Below, one piece after another: positions 37,346 through 47,662 of a stretch of DNA of 64,000 nt (its first letter is position 1; each line of letters starts with the position of its first letter). The position numbers were made by a program, and so were the translations under genes. Origin of the DNA: Parageobacillus sp. KH3-4 (lineage in GTDB: Bacteria; Bacillota; Bacilli; Bacillales; Anoxybacillaceae); NCBI RefSeq assembly GCF_022846435.1, contig NZ_AP025627.1, positions 344,001 to 408,000 on the forward strand, in the 5' to 3' direction. A model generated the notes under the pieces. That model was not told the origin of the DNA and did no database searches. It saw only the letters and a program-made list of their open reading frames with translations.

Positions 37346-38526
37346 ATGAGAATCCAACACAACATCTCTGCGTTAAACACGTACCGCCAATTATCATTTA
37401 ACAACACTCAAGCTGCGAAAAACCTTGAAAAACTTTCTTCAGGGTACCGCATCAACCGCGCTGGCGACGATGCAGCAGGCCTTGCCATCTCTGAAAAAAT
37501 GCGCGGCCAAATCCGTGGTCTTGAAATGGCAGCGAAAAACGCGCAAGACGGCATCTCTTTAATCCAAACAGCTGAAGGTGCATTAAACGAAACTCATGCG
37601 ATCCTTCAACGTATGCGCGAACTTGCCGTACAAGCAGCGAACGATACGAACGTGACAGCTGACCGTCAAGCAATCCAAGACGAAATTAATGCGCTTGTGT
37701 CTGAAATTAACCGCATTGCGGCAAACACTGAATTCAACACGCAAAAACTTTTAGATGGCACTTTCTCTAGTAAAGTATTCCAAATCGGAGCGAACAGTGG
37801 TCAATCCATTACATTAACAATTGCGACTATGAACGCAAGCGCACTTGGGATAGCTGCTTTAGCAGTAACAAATGCAGCAAGCGCAAATAATGCGATTACT
37901 AAAATTAACGATGCGATTGAAAAAGTGTCTACAGAACGTTCTAAACTTGGTGCTGTTCAAAACCGCCTAGAACACACCATCAACAACCTTGGCGCAACTG
38001 CAGAAAACTTAACTGCTGCTGAATCACGTATTCGCGACGTTGATTATGCCTTAGCTGCGTAAGCAGCGATAGGCAGAGTCGTCCTAGCTGGAAACGGCTA
38101 GGAGTATTACCGGGTGAATTGCTGGAAACCCCTTAGAGCCTTTGACGCCACAACGGAGCTGGAAACGGCAGACGTGATGGCTTGAAAAGTCAAAGGATTG
38201 GGCAACCAGCAGCCAAGCTCCTGTCCCGAAAGGGTGGAGAAGGTTCAACGACTAGGACATACCACCTAAGGCGCATGCGCTATGGTGATGAAGTCCGTAG
38301 GGGAGCAGAATTTCCATCGTTCTGAATTCCCCGAAGTGCCCGGCCCCTCACTAGCGGTAAGCTAGCGGGTGAAGATATAGTCTAGTCATTTGCGAAAGCA
38401 AATGTTCGCACGATGGCGAAAGAAATGATGGAATTCACTAAAAATAATATCTTAATGCAAGCGGCGCAAGCTATGCTGGCTCAAGCTAATCAACAGCCGC
38501 AGGGAGTGCTTCAATTACTCCGATAA
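37346..38526 (+). CDS. hag: Flagellin Hag, split by a group I intron
   Basis: Exon 1 is 37346–38044 (233 codons) and exon 2 is 38413–38526 (37 codons plus stop); together 270 residues. Exon 1 holds the D0/D1 flagellin N-terminus ([35 protein letters not shown]) and ends at ESRIRDVD. Exon 2 gives [16 protein letters not shown] and ends [13 protein letters not shown], the usual flagellin tail. Without splicing, translation would stop at 38060–38062 after five intron codons, giving a filament protein without its C-terminal D0 helix. ATG 37346 is 8 bases after AAGGAGG; TTG 37340 is too close. Confidence 0.93.
38045..38412 (+). ncRNA. Group I self-splicing intron in hag
   Basis: 368 bases with no internal gene. 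P1: GATTATGCC (38042–38050) pairs with GGCAGAGTC (38072–38080), placing the last exon base T38044 opposite G38078 as the required U-G wobble. P2: CCTAGCTG-GAAA-CGGCTAGG. P4: GCTGG (38121–38125) with CCAGC (38206–38210). P7: GACTA (38250–38254) with TAGTC (38378–38382) within the R and S core strings GTTCAACGACTA and AAGATATAGTC. A GAAA-capped stem (CATTTGC/GCAAATG) lies near the 3' end and the last base is G38412 (omega G). Group I introns in Geobacillus flagellin genes are known. Confidence 0.92.
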
Positions 38527-38538
38527 TCTTAGTCAATC

Positions 38539-38574
38539 AAAAGAGACCTTGGGGATATCCAAGGTCTCTTTTGC
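38539..38574 (+). terminator. Intrinsic terminator of hag
   Basis: AAAAGAGACCTTGG pairs with CCAAGGTCTCTTTT across 6 bases. As it is nearly symmetric it may also end the opposing endonuclease transcript. Confidence 0.9.
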
Positions 38575-38606
38575 TGCTATTGTAAGCTGAACTGAATTGT
38601 AATAAT

Positions 38607-39554
38607 TTATTGGAGTCGGCCATTTAAGTATTCATAACAGAGTTCAATAATTTCTCCCATTGTATATCCGGTTTTTTGTTGAAAAATTGTTAAATGAAAT
38701 AGCTCTTCTCTTTTTAATTCAATTTGATATGGTTTGCGGGGAAGATCCCGTTTCTTTTCGACCATGTTTAAAAAATGGTGTAATTTCGGTTCGATAATGC
38801 TTAAGACTTCGGGCAAGCTGTTACATATTTTTCTAATTTCTGCAGTTGGTTTATTAAAAACTATTCGCTCAAGCAAATAAACAGTAGTACGTTTCTTAAG
38901 AGGTAAATCTTCCTTCTTTAAATTCTCCAGATAAATGTCTTTTCTCTTCATGCCTTTCGACAAATAAGGCCTCACAAGACTAAGAAAAGCTAAAATGGAA
39001 CGTCGATTATATAGGACAAGCCGTTTGTTGTTATCGGTCGAAAAATTCAAGTGAAATTTATTAAGCAGCAGGTTGTGTAAAAACAGAATTTCCTCTTGTG
39101 AAAATGATTCTGTTGAAAGAATAATTTTCTGTGGGATATTTCCTTTCATTTTTAGATGGCCGTCATCTTGGTACCACCAAGCAAGAGATAACGGTGTCAT
39201 TAGTTTTTCGACAAATTCTTTTGGTATAACTTTTACCGTATTGTTGTACCAAATCTCTTTGAGATGGACATAAATAGGGGCAGTTTTGGATTGAACATAA
39301 TATAGCTCAGAAAAACCTCTCTTTATTCGGCTATCAATAACTCTTCGGTACTTAGGAGGATTAAGCGGCAAAAAGCAAGCAAGCTTTTGGTAGCAATGCA
39401 CACACCAATCCCGATCTTTGATGGAATGTCCGAAACGAAACCGCGGTTTTCGATTTTTTTGAATGATGATATTACCGTCGCCTAATAACTTCCCGGTTAA
39501 CATTTCAAGAAGTTTATGATCGTAATTACATAGGAGAAGGTCTGTATGATTCAT
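38607..39554 (-). CDS. LAGLIDADG homing endonuclease
   Basis: 315 residues with two LAGLIDADG motifs: LTGKLLGDG at 19–27 and LSLAWWYQDDG at 122–132, about 105 residues apart, as in monomeric members. The two acidic residues of the motifs (D26 and D130 or D131) would bind the metal ions. The gene is outside the hag intron, 81 bases beyond the hag stop and on the other strand. It probably cuts the intronless hag allele or nearby DNA and so spreads the intron region. The target is not predictable from sequence alone. Confidence 0.85.
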   Translation of the reverse strand: MNHTDLLLCNYDHKLLEMLTGKLLGDGNIIIQKNRKPRFRFGHSIKDRDWCVHCYQKLACFLPLNPPKYRRVIDSRIKRGFSELYYVQSKTAPIYVHLKEIWYNNTVKVIPKEFVEKLMTPLSLAWWYQDDGHLKMKGNIPQKIILSTESFSQEEILFLHNLLLNKFHLNFSTDNNKRLVLYNRRSILAFLSLVRPYLSKGMKRKDIYLENLKKEDLPLKKRTTVYLLERIVFNKPTAEIRKICNSLPEVLSIIEPKLHHFLNMVEKKRDLPRKPYQIELKREELFHLTIFQQKTGYTMGEIIELCYEYLNGRLQ

Positions 39555-39645
39555 ACGGCCTCCTTTATATAGAACATTTGTTCTTATTTAATTATAACAT
39601 ACTCTCATTAGATAATTAAACATCGAGTATAAATAAGATAAGGTA

Positions 39646-39672
39646 TTAAGAAAATATAGCAGCAGCCGATAA
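39646..39672 (+). promoter_or_regulatory. Sigma-D promoter of the maf–pse operon
   Basis: TTAA (39646–39649), 15 bases, then GCCGATAA (39665–39672). It puts flagellin glycosylation under the same sigma factor as hag. The start codon is 20 bases downstream. Confidence 0.8.
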
Positions 39673-39691
39673 TATAATTGAGGTGCTAATG

Positions 39692-41476
39692 ATGAACAAT
39701 GATCTGAAAGAGTACGAAATCGTCGAGGAAACTTCGAAAAGCGGACATCGTATTTATAAAGTAAACAATTATTACCTACACAGCAAGTATGATCCGATTC
39801 GAGAGGCTGAAAAATTTGCCGAACGCCATTATAAAAAGAACCATCTTCATATTTTATTTGGTGTGGGTTCAGGATATATTGCGAAAGCTTTAAGTGAAAA
39901 GATGACTGACGAGGAATTTTTAATTATTGTCGAGCCTATCGAATTTTTAGCCGATAAACAGCTGGAAGAAGAAAGTGAATTAGAGCGATGCATCATTATT
40001 AAAGGAGAAGATCAAGAGCTTTTTGAAAAAATTTATGAACCTTTTGGAAATACATTTGGTAAAAGGGTTTCTGTTGTTTGCTCTCCTAATTATGATAAAG
40101 TTTGTTCCAGCTATTATCATAGTATATTAAGAATAGTCAAAGATCATATTTATATGCAGCAAGTAAATATAAATACAATTAAATATTTTTCAAAAGAATG
40201 GCAAAAGAACTTTACATTAAATTTATTTTATGCATATGATGATGTGCCTTTAAAATGTTTGGAGCATATTTATAATGTGCCAGTTGTCGTTGCTTCCGGC
40301 GGTCCGTCGTTAACAAAGCAAATACCTTTGTTGAAAAAAGTGAGAAAGCACATTTTGCTGATATCTTCCGGATCGACGATTAACTCGCTTCTTAAATATG
40401 ATATTGAACCTGACTTTATTGTTACAATTGACGGAGGAATCAACAACTATAGGCATTTTGAAACAATAGAGCTAAAACAAGCAAGAATAATCTATTCATT
40501 ATCTAACCATGAGAAAATTAGAGAAAGATTCAATCGAAGATCGTTTGTATTTATATCTAACATAGATGATGATTTAAAAATATATGCACAAAAATTATTA
40601 AATAAAGAAATAGATGGTATATTAGGGGGCGCTTCTGTCGCCAATTTCGCATTAAATATAGCTTATATGATTTCAAAGGGGCCTGTTGCATTAATCGGTC
40701 AAGATTTGGCCTATACCGATAACAAAACACATGCGGAACATAATAAAAATTTCAGAAAAATTGATGAAACATATATTAAACAAAGAGGGCTGTTCTATAC
40801 AGAGGGGTATTATGGTGGTCAAGTATTGACAGATTACACGTTTTTTACAATGAAGCATAATTTTGAAAGACTACTTCAAACTTTTTCACAGCCTGAAAGA
40901 ATTTACAATTGTACAGAAGGTGGAGTTAAGCTGGAGGGCTATCAACAACTTTCTTTCCAAGAGTTTTGCGACAGATATGTAGATACGAATAAAAATGTAC
41001 CAATGTTCGATATCGATTCATATCCGCACAGAGATATTCAGGAATGGAAAGAGTTTTTAGTTCGAATTGAAAATGAAATAAGATTGCATGATAAAGTAAA
41101 GCGCCTTGCTGAGGAAGCAGTGCTGTTGCTGAAAAGAAATGTTTCTGATACAGCGTTTGATGCAAAAATTTTAAAAAAGTTAGATAAAATTGATGAACAG
41201 TTAAAGCCGATTTTTGATGAAGGAATGATGTCATTAATTGCCCAACCTATTGTTTTAGATACATTTAATAACTACCTGGAAAAAGAGAATGAAACGGAAC
41301 AAGAAACGTATCAACGAGTATACGCTCGTTCCATGGATTTATATTCGCGTTTGCAAGAAGCTGCAATCGATTCAAAGTCTTATTTCATGCAGTTAAAAGA
41401 AAAAATTAAAAATAAAATTATTTCGATGGATAAGAGGGAGAAAGATGACGAATCTCATTTACGAAACACAAGATAG
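39692..41476 (+). CDS. Maf-type flagellin nonulosonic acid transferase (DUF115), first copy
   Basis: 594 residues. The N-terminal domain has YYLHSKYDPIREAE and LFGVGSGYIA; the central DUF115 domain has VVASGGPSLTKQIPLL, TIDGG and LIGQDLAYTDNKTHAE; a helical C-terminal part follows. Maf proteins move pseudaminic or related acids from CMP to Ser/Thr on flagellin in the cytoplasm. ATG 39692 is 6 bases after GAGGTG; ATG 39689 and GTG 39683 are in frame but too close. The pse pathway follows in the same operon. Confidence 0.88.
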   Translation: MNNDLKEYEIVEETSKSGHRIYKVNNYYLHSKYDPIREAEKFAERHYKKNHLHILFGVGSGYIAKALSEKMTDEEFLIIVEPIEFLADKQLEEESELERCIIIKGEDQELFEKIYEPFGNTFGKRVSVVCSPNYDKVCSSYYHSILRIVKDHIYMQQVNINTIKYFSKEWQKNFTLNLFYAYDDVPLKCLEHIYNVPVVVASGGPSLTKQIPLLKKVRKHILLISSGSTINSLLKYDIEPDFIVTIDGGINNYRHFETIELKQARIIYSLSNHEKIRERFNRRSFVFISNIDDDLKIYAQKLLNKEIDGILGGASVANFALNIAYMISKGPVALIGQDLAYTDNKTHAEHNKNFRKIDETYIKQRGLFYTEGYYGGQVLTDYTFFTMKHNFERLLQTFSQPERIYNCTEGGVKLEGYQQLSFQEFCDRYVDTNKNVPMFDIDSYPHRDIQEWKEFLVRIENEIRLHDKVKRLAEEAVLLLKRNVSDTAFDAKILKKLDKIDEQLKPIFDEGMMSLIAQPIVLDTFNNYLEKENETEQETYQRVYARSMDLYSRLQEAAIDSKSYFMQLKEKIKNKIISMDKREKDDESHLRNTR

Positions 41477-41807
41477 TTTCTACCAATATATTGAACGAGT
41501 AGCGGTGGGAACGCAAACGATTGCTGATTATTTGCGTGAAGATAAAGTTGGGGAAGCAATGCAGCTAATTGCACAATTTAGCGAAGGCGTTGCTTGGCTG
41601 ACGAAAGTAATTGTATTAATGCGGGAGCATAAGTATCATATTAACATTGATCCGAGTCAAATTAACGGATTTTTGCTGGAAATCAACGATGGTTTAGAAC
41701 GACAAGATTATGTTATTGTCGCCGACATGTTTGAATATGAAATAAAGCCTTTTTTTGAAGAGGCAGCGAAAGAAAGATTTTATCAAATGAAGGAAGATAA
41801 AAATTGA
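41445..41807 (+). CDS. Unknown 120-residue protein between two maf genes
   Basis: Not recognised. It is predicted helical and acidic, with no membrane segment or cysteine cluster. It starts inside the end of the first maf gene (32-base overlap) and overlaps the second by four bases, so all three are translationally coupled. GAGGGAG lies 4 bases before the ATG. The size and helical nature resemble flagellar export chaperones (FlgN, FliS, FliT), so a Maf- or flagellin-binding role is possible but not shown. Confidence 0.75.
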   Translation: MTNLIYETQDSFYQYIERVAVGTQTIADYLREDKVGEAMQLIAQFSEGVAWLTKVIVLMREHKYHINIDPSQINGFLLEINDGLERQDYVIVADMFEYEIKPFFEEAAKERFYQMKEDKN

Positions 41808-43171
41808 GCGTTTTAAACCGTAATCTTGCCTTAATAAAAAATAAACAGTTACGAGAAAGGTTACTTCATCCTGTAAATGAATCCATTGACGTTGATATTC
41901 ATCCATCAAAAAAAGGGCCGCCAACAATGAAATTAAATGGGCATTACTTGTATAGTCGTTACGATCCTTTGAAAGATGCCGAGCGTTTTATTGATTCGCA
42001 AATAGACAGAGACGCACATGTTTATTGCTTATTTGGCTTTGGGCTCGGTTATCATGTACAAGAATTGCTGCAAAAAGAACCGGATAAACAAATTGTCGTT
42101 ATGGAACCTTATTTGTCTGTTATTCGAAAAGCAGCTGAAAATATAGATTTATCCAATATTTTCCTTAATCCGAATGTTGAAATTTTGTGCTTTGAACAAG
42201 GACAAGCAATGATTCGTACATTGAATGAGTTGGCTAAGCAGCAAACTAGATGGATTATACCGAACGCATGGTTAAAAGCAATGCCGCAAAGCCATCCATT
42301 AAAACGTTTTTTAGAAGATATAAAAATACAAGAAATGTCCTTTCAACGTTTTTCATCCTTAATGGAAAAGAATTTTGCGGAGAATTTAAAATATATGGAT
42401 GCGGATGTAGGAAAACTGTTTGCGAAATTTAACGGCCAAAAAGCGGTATTAGTGTCAGCAGGCCCTTCATTAGATGACACGGTTTATTCTTTAAAAAGGC
42501 TGAAGAACAAATATTTTATTTTATCTGTTGGTTCTGCCCTTCGGGTTCTTAAAGAAAACAGCATCGTTCCGGATGCTGTTATTATCACAGACCCGCAAGA
42601 ATTCGTTTATAAACAGTTAGATGGAATGGGGTTTGCCCAGTCTTTAATTTATTTGTCAACAGCTTGTCATTCCGCTGTGGCGAATCATAAAGGGTTAAGA
42701 ATTATCGCGTTCCAAAAAGGGTATCCTCAAGCTGAAAGTTACGCTGGTAAGAAAAATTTTCCTTTAGTTGATACCGGAGGATCTGTCGCGACAACAGCGC
42801 TTGATATATTAATTAAAATGGGATTCTCTGAAATTGTGTTGTTAGGCCAAGATTTGGCTTATAGCAAAAACAGAAGCCATGCTTTACATTCGACATCAGG
42901 AGTAGAAGTAGTATCGAATGAAAACTTGCTGTCTGTTCTTGCGAATGATGGCACAATGGTAAAAACAACAACAATTCTATCTATTTATAGAAGATGGTTT
43001 GAACGAAAGGTTGCCGAAACGAAACATGTTATTTTTAAAAATACAGCTGAGAAAGGCGCTGTTATTCAAGGTGTGCCTTTCGCCCATATTTCTGAAATTA
43101 TTTCAGAATCGGAACATCTCACGGAATGTAATTTTAGCGAAAAAATAAACCGAATAATAAATCAGTATTAA
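41804..43171 (+). CDS. Maf-type flagellin nonulosonic acid transferase (DUF115), second copy
   Basis: 455 residues, shorter than the first copy because its C-terminal helical part is reduced. The N-terminal domain has YLYSRYDPLKDAE and LFGFGLGYHV; the DUF115 core has VLVSAGPSLDDTV, ITDPQEFV, DTGGSVATTA and LLGQDLAYSKNRSHA. Start TTG 41804 has AAGGAAG about 8 bases upstream and overlaps the previous stop. Two Maf copies may act on different sites or on the two flagellins of this window. Confidence 0.87.
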   Translation: MSVLNRNLALIKNKQLRERLLHPVNESIDVDIHPSKKGPPTMKLNGHYLYSRYDPLKDAERFIDSQIDRDAHVYCLFGFGLGYHVQELLQKEPDKQIVVMEPYLSVIRKAAENIDLSNIFLNPNVEILCFEQGQAMIRTLNELAKQQTRWIIPNAWLKAMPQSHPLKRFLEDIKIQEMSFQRFSSLMEKNFAENLKYMDADVGKLFAKFNGQKAVLVSAGPSLDDTVYSLKRLKNKYFILSVGSALRVLKENSIVPDAVIITDPQEFVYKQLDGMGFAQSLIYLSTACHSAVANHKGLRIIAFQKGYPQAESYAGKKNFPLVDTGGSVATTALDILIKMGFSEIVLLGQDLAYSKNRSHALHSTSGVEVVSNENLLSVLANDGTMVKTTTILSIYRRWFERKVAETKHVIFKNTAEKGAVIQGVPFAHISEIISESEHLTECNFSEKINRIINQY

Positions 43172-43181
43172 AAACTTATAA

Positions 43182-44180
<999 letters not shown>

Positions 44181-44226
44181 AATATTTCTTCTACTTTTTT
44201 AGCAGATGATTAAATAAGTTAAAAAG

Positions 44227-45263
44227 AGTGATTATTTAACGAATAGTCCATACGCCCCAGAATTCGAAAAAGATGTCGGACAATATGTCGGTGCTAGATA
44301 TGCAGTCGCTTTTTCAAATGATGCGGCAGCTCTCCATAATTCTTGTTTTACAGTGGGCATTAGTGAAGGCGACGAAGCGATTACAACACCGATGACATTT
44401 GAGCGAGTGCGAATTATGTGCTTTATCAAAATGGAACTTCTGTTTTTACTGATATTGATGAGAAAACGTATAATATTGACTCGAATAAACTTAAGAAAAA
44501 CTAAATAAAACGAAAGCAGTTATTTCAGTTGGTTTTACAGGTCAACCTGTTATTTAGATTGCATTTTATAAATTTGTAAAAATGTAATTGTTATAATAGA
44601 AGATGCTGTTCATGTGTTAGGAGCTACATATAGACACATAAAGGTAGAAGATCGACTCAATTAAATATGACCATGTTTAGCTTTTCATTCGGTAAAACAT
44701 ATTAAATTGGGGGAAGGTGGCATTATTACAACGAACAATAAAGAGTGTTATGAAAAATTATTACAATTCAGAACTCATAGGATTACAAGCGATAAAGAAA
44801 AATTGAATTAATATCACAGCTCTTGGTATTATGAATTGCAGTTTCTTGGTTAACAACTATCGTAGATCGATATTCAAGCTGTTTTAGGTACAACCAGCTG
44901 AAGAAGACTGATAAGTTTGTGGAACTATGTCGAAATATGTTGCAATGTATAAAATAAAGTGTTTAAAGATATGGATAAAATTATAATTCCGTTTTCCAAC
45001 TGAAGATGGAGAGTCAAGCTGGCATTAGATAATATTAACAGCATCAAGAGAAGCATTATAACAGCAAAATATTGGTGTCAATGTTCTCTCCTCAGTTTAC
45101 TTACAACCTTATTATCAACAACTTGGTTGCAAAAAAGCCTTTATCCAAATACATACTTAAAACTCTATAAAGAAATGAGATTATATTCCATGCAATGAGT
45201 GAAGAAGATGTTAATGATGTGATAAAAGCAGTGAAGAGAACGATAGATTATTATAGGAAGTAA
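44227..45263 (+). pseudogene. Decayed pseC (aminotransferase) copy
   Basis: Translated pieces in changing frames follow PseC in order: TNSPYAPEFEKDVGQYVGARY, then AVAFSNDAAALHNSCF, GISEGDEAITTP, a frameshift, FTDIDEKTYNID, EDAVHVLGA, the region around the PLP lysine (SVKHIKLGEGGIITT), and finally MSEEDVNDVIKAVKRTIDYY. (The first piece is quoted in part.) It lacks about 30 N-terminal residues and has several frameshifts and stops. The natural pse order puts pseC after pseB, so this is the original copy, now replaced by the intact one at 48726. Confidence 0.88.
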
Positions 45264-45275
45264 GAAGGTGGAAGA

Positions 45276-46007
45276 GTGAAAGTTGCTGCAATTATTCAAG
45301 CGCGGATGGGTTCAACAAGATTACCAGGTAAAATATTAAAAAAGGTCCTCGATAAAACGTTACTTGAATATCAAATTGAAAGAGTAAAAAGGGCAAAAAC
45401 AATCGATGAAATTATTATTGCAACAACTACGAAAAAAAGTGATGACCGAATCGTTCAACTTTGTCAGCAACTTTCCATTCCTTACTATCGTGGTTCTGAA
45501 GAGGATGTATTATCTCGTTATTATGAAGCTGCGACAGAGTTTAATGTAGATGTAATTGTTCGTTTAACATCTGACTGTCCGATTATTGACCCAAATGTTA
45601 TTGATAAAGTTGTTGAACATTATTTAGAAAACAAGGGTCGATACGATTATGTTTCGAATACATTAACGCGTACATATCCACGGGGATTGGATACAGAAGT
45701 GATGTCTTATGAAGCGTTAAAAAGAGCTCATAAAGAAGCCAAAGAGTTAACATATCGGGAACATGTAACAGCTTATATTTATCATCACCCTAACGAGTTT
45801 AAATTATGTAGTGTTCTAAATGAAAAGGATGAAAGTAAGCATCGTTGGACAGTAGATACAGAGGAAGATTTTCTATTAATTAAAAACATAGTAGAAACAT
45901 TGTATCCAATAAATCCATTGTTTACTTTAGAAGACGTCATTCTGATTTTACGAGACAAGCCTGAGTGGGTGCAGATAAACGCTCATATTGAACAAAAAAA
46001 GCTATAG
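45276..46007 (+). CDS. pseF: CMP-pseudaminic acid synthetase-type cytidylyltransferase (SpsF/PseF-like)
   Basis: 243 residues with the nucleotidyltransferase start IIQARMGSTRLPGKIL, RGSEEDVLSRYYEAA and LTSDCPIIDP (metal aspartate). SpsF-type enzymes transfer CMP to a sugar acid; here the other genes make pseudaminic acid, so CMP activation of that sugar is the likely job. AAGAAGGTGG precedes the GTG/ATG start. The gene is AT-rich like pseG, pseH and pseI. Confidence 0.82.
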   Translation: MKVAAIIQARMGSTRLPGKILKKVLDKTLLEYQIERVKRAKTIDEIIIATTTKKSDDRIVQLCQQLSIPYYRGSEEDVLSRYYEAATEFNVDVIVRLTSDCPIIDPNVIDKVVEHYLENKGRYDYVSNTLTRTYPRGLDTEVMSYEALKRAHKEAKELTYREHVTAYIYHHPNEFKLCSVLNEKDESKHRWTVDTEEDFLLIKNIVETLYPINPLFTLEDVILILRDKPEWVQINAHIEQKKL

Positions 46008-46019
46008 GTTGTGTTTGGA

Positions 46020-47108
46020 ATGAATGTTGTATTTAGGGTTGACTCATCAGTAACTATTGGAACAGGCCACGTGATGAGATGTCTGACATTAGCAAAACAA
46101 CTAAAACAGATGAATGCTAATGTTTCTTTTATATGTAGGGAACTTGAGGGAGATTTAATCAATTTTATTAAAGATAATGAATTTACTGTTTATATTCTAT
46201 CTAAAGCTATGATTAGTGAGGCGGACAATAACGCTATTTTCAAATGGTATAAAGAAAATTGGCAACAAGATGTTCGTGAAACTCAATATCTATTCGAAAC
46301 ACACATTCATTCAGTAGATTTTTTAATTGTTGATCACTATGGTTTAGATAAAAAATGGGAAGCGAGTCTTAAGCCCTTTACAAAGAAACTAATGGTGATT
46401 GATGATTTGGCAAATCGGAAGCATGTTTGTGATTTTCTCCTTGATCAAAACTTATATTTAAATTATCAAGATAGGTATAAAAATTTAGTTCCTCCTGAAT
46501 GTAAGCAACTATTAGGACCCAATTATGTGTTATTAAGGGAAGAATTTATCGAGGCTTCTCGTCAGAAACGAATTCGTAATGAAATTCATAACATCCTTGT
46601 TTTTTTTGGCGGAACGGACCCTACGAACGAAACAGTCAAAGCATTAGATGCGTTAGCATTATTGGACAATAATATAAAAATAAATGTTGTTGTAGGTTCA
46701 TCTAATACAAGAAAAGATCAAATTCGAGAATATTGTGATCGATATCCTAACTTCTTTTTTCATTGCCAAGTGTCAAATATGGCAGAATTAATGAATGAAG
46801 CAGATTTAGCAATTGGAGCTGGTGGGACGACAACATGGGAAAGATGTTATTTGGGGCTCCCATCCATTACAATTATTGTAGCAGATAACCAAATAGAGTT
46901 AACCGATGCTGTTAGCAAGTTTGGTGCGAGCGTTAATCTTGGATTTAGTCATGAAGTCACATCTAATCAAATATTTGAAGCTGTAAAGGATTTAATCGAG
47001 CATCCTAAAAAAGTTCAATTACTATCTGAACGTGCTTCTAAACTTGTCAATCACAAAATTGTAAATACTTATCCAGTTGTTAAGGCAATTATGGAGGAAC
47101 TAAAATGA
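46020..47108 (+). CDS. pseG: UDP-2,4-diacetamido-2,4,6-trideoxy-altropyranose hydrolase PseG
   Basis: 362 residues, GT-B fold, with RVDSSVTIGTGHVMRC (catalytic His in GHVMR), VFFGGTDPTNETVK and GAGGTTTWERCYLGLP. It removes UDP to free the 2,4-diacetamido sugar, step 4 of the pathway. ATG 46020 gives the family start; GTG 46011 is an alternative. The stop overlaps pseH by four bases. Confidence 0.9.
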   Translation: MNVVFRVDSSVTIGTGHVMRCLTLAKQLKQMNANVSFICRELEGDLINFIKDNEFTVYILSKAMISEADNNAIFKWYKENWQQDVRETQYLFETHIHSVDFLIVDHYGLDKKWEASLKPFTKKLMVIDDLANRKHVCDFLLDQNLYLNYQDRYKNLVPPECKQLLGPNYVLLREEFIEASRQKRIRNEIHNILVFFGGTDPTNETVKALDALALLDNNIKINVVVGSSNTRKDQIREYCDRYPNFFFHCQVSNMAELMNEADLAIGAGGTTTWERCYLGLPSITIIVADNQIELTDAVSKFGASVNLGFSHEVTSNQIFEAVKDLIEHPKKVQLLSERASKLVNHKIVNTYPVVKAIMEELK

Positions 47109-47662
47109 ACTTATTAGAACGTGCAAGACTAGAAGATATGAATTCCTCACATTTAGAAATGGTATTAAACTGGCGGAATCAAGAACATATTCGGGCGGTA
47201 ATGTTTCATGATCGGGTCATTTCGCTAGAAGAACATAGGAAATGGTTTGACAGAGTTAAAAGAGACAAACGAACCATTGTAAAGATTTTTTACTTAGAAA
47301 ATGTTCCGGTTGGGGTTGTGAATTTTACTAATATAGATTTTGAAAATGGCAAATGTTCTTGGGGATTTTATATTGGTGATCAAAGCGCGCCAAAAGGTTC
47401 AGGAACTTTAATGGGATATTTAGCCCTAAATTTTATATTTGACGAGTTAAACATCCGTAAATTATGTGCCGAGATAATAGACTCCAATGAAAGGAGTATT
47501 CGTTATCATCAGCGGTTGGGGTTTAGAACAGAAGGTGTATTGAAAGAACATGTCCTTAAAAATAATCAATATGTAGATGTAATCTTAATGGCATTATTTA
47601 ATAAACAATGGAAAGAACAAAAAAGTAAAATACGATATATGATAGAAGGAATGAGAGTATGA
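47105..47662 (+). CDS. pseH: GNAT N-acetyltransferase PseH
   Basis: 185 residues of the GNAT fold with VLNWRNQEHIRAVMF, GFYIGDQSAPKGSGT (acetyl-CoA loop) and NERSIRYHQRLGFRTEG. It acetylates the 4-amino group in pseudaminic acid synthesis. Overlaps at both ends with pseG and pseI (four bases each) show tight coupling. Confidence 0.9.
   Translation: MNLLERARLEDMNSSHLEMVLNWRNQEHIRAVMFHDRVISLEEHRKWFDRVKRDKRTIVKIFYLENVPVGVVNFTNIDFENGKCSWGFYIGDQSAPKGSGTLMGYLALNFIFDELNIRKLCAEIIDSNERSIRYHQRLGFRTEGVLKEHVLKNNQYVDVILMALFNKQWKEQKSKIRYMIEGMRV

Noticed and set aside
38045-38062. Stop at 38060 as the true end of hag
   Set aside because: The normal flagellin tail is present at 38413–38526 and the region between has group I intron structure.
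44232-45260. New gene cluster between pseB and pseF
   Set aside because: All coding-like pieces align in order to PseC, so it is one decayed gene.
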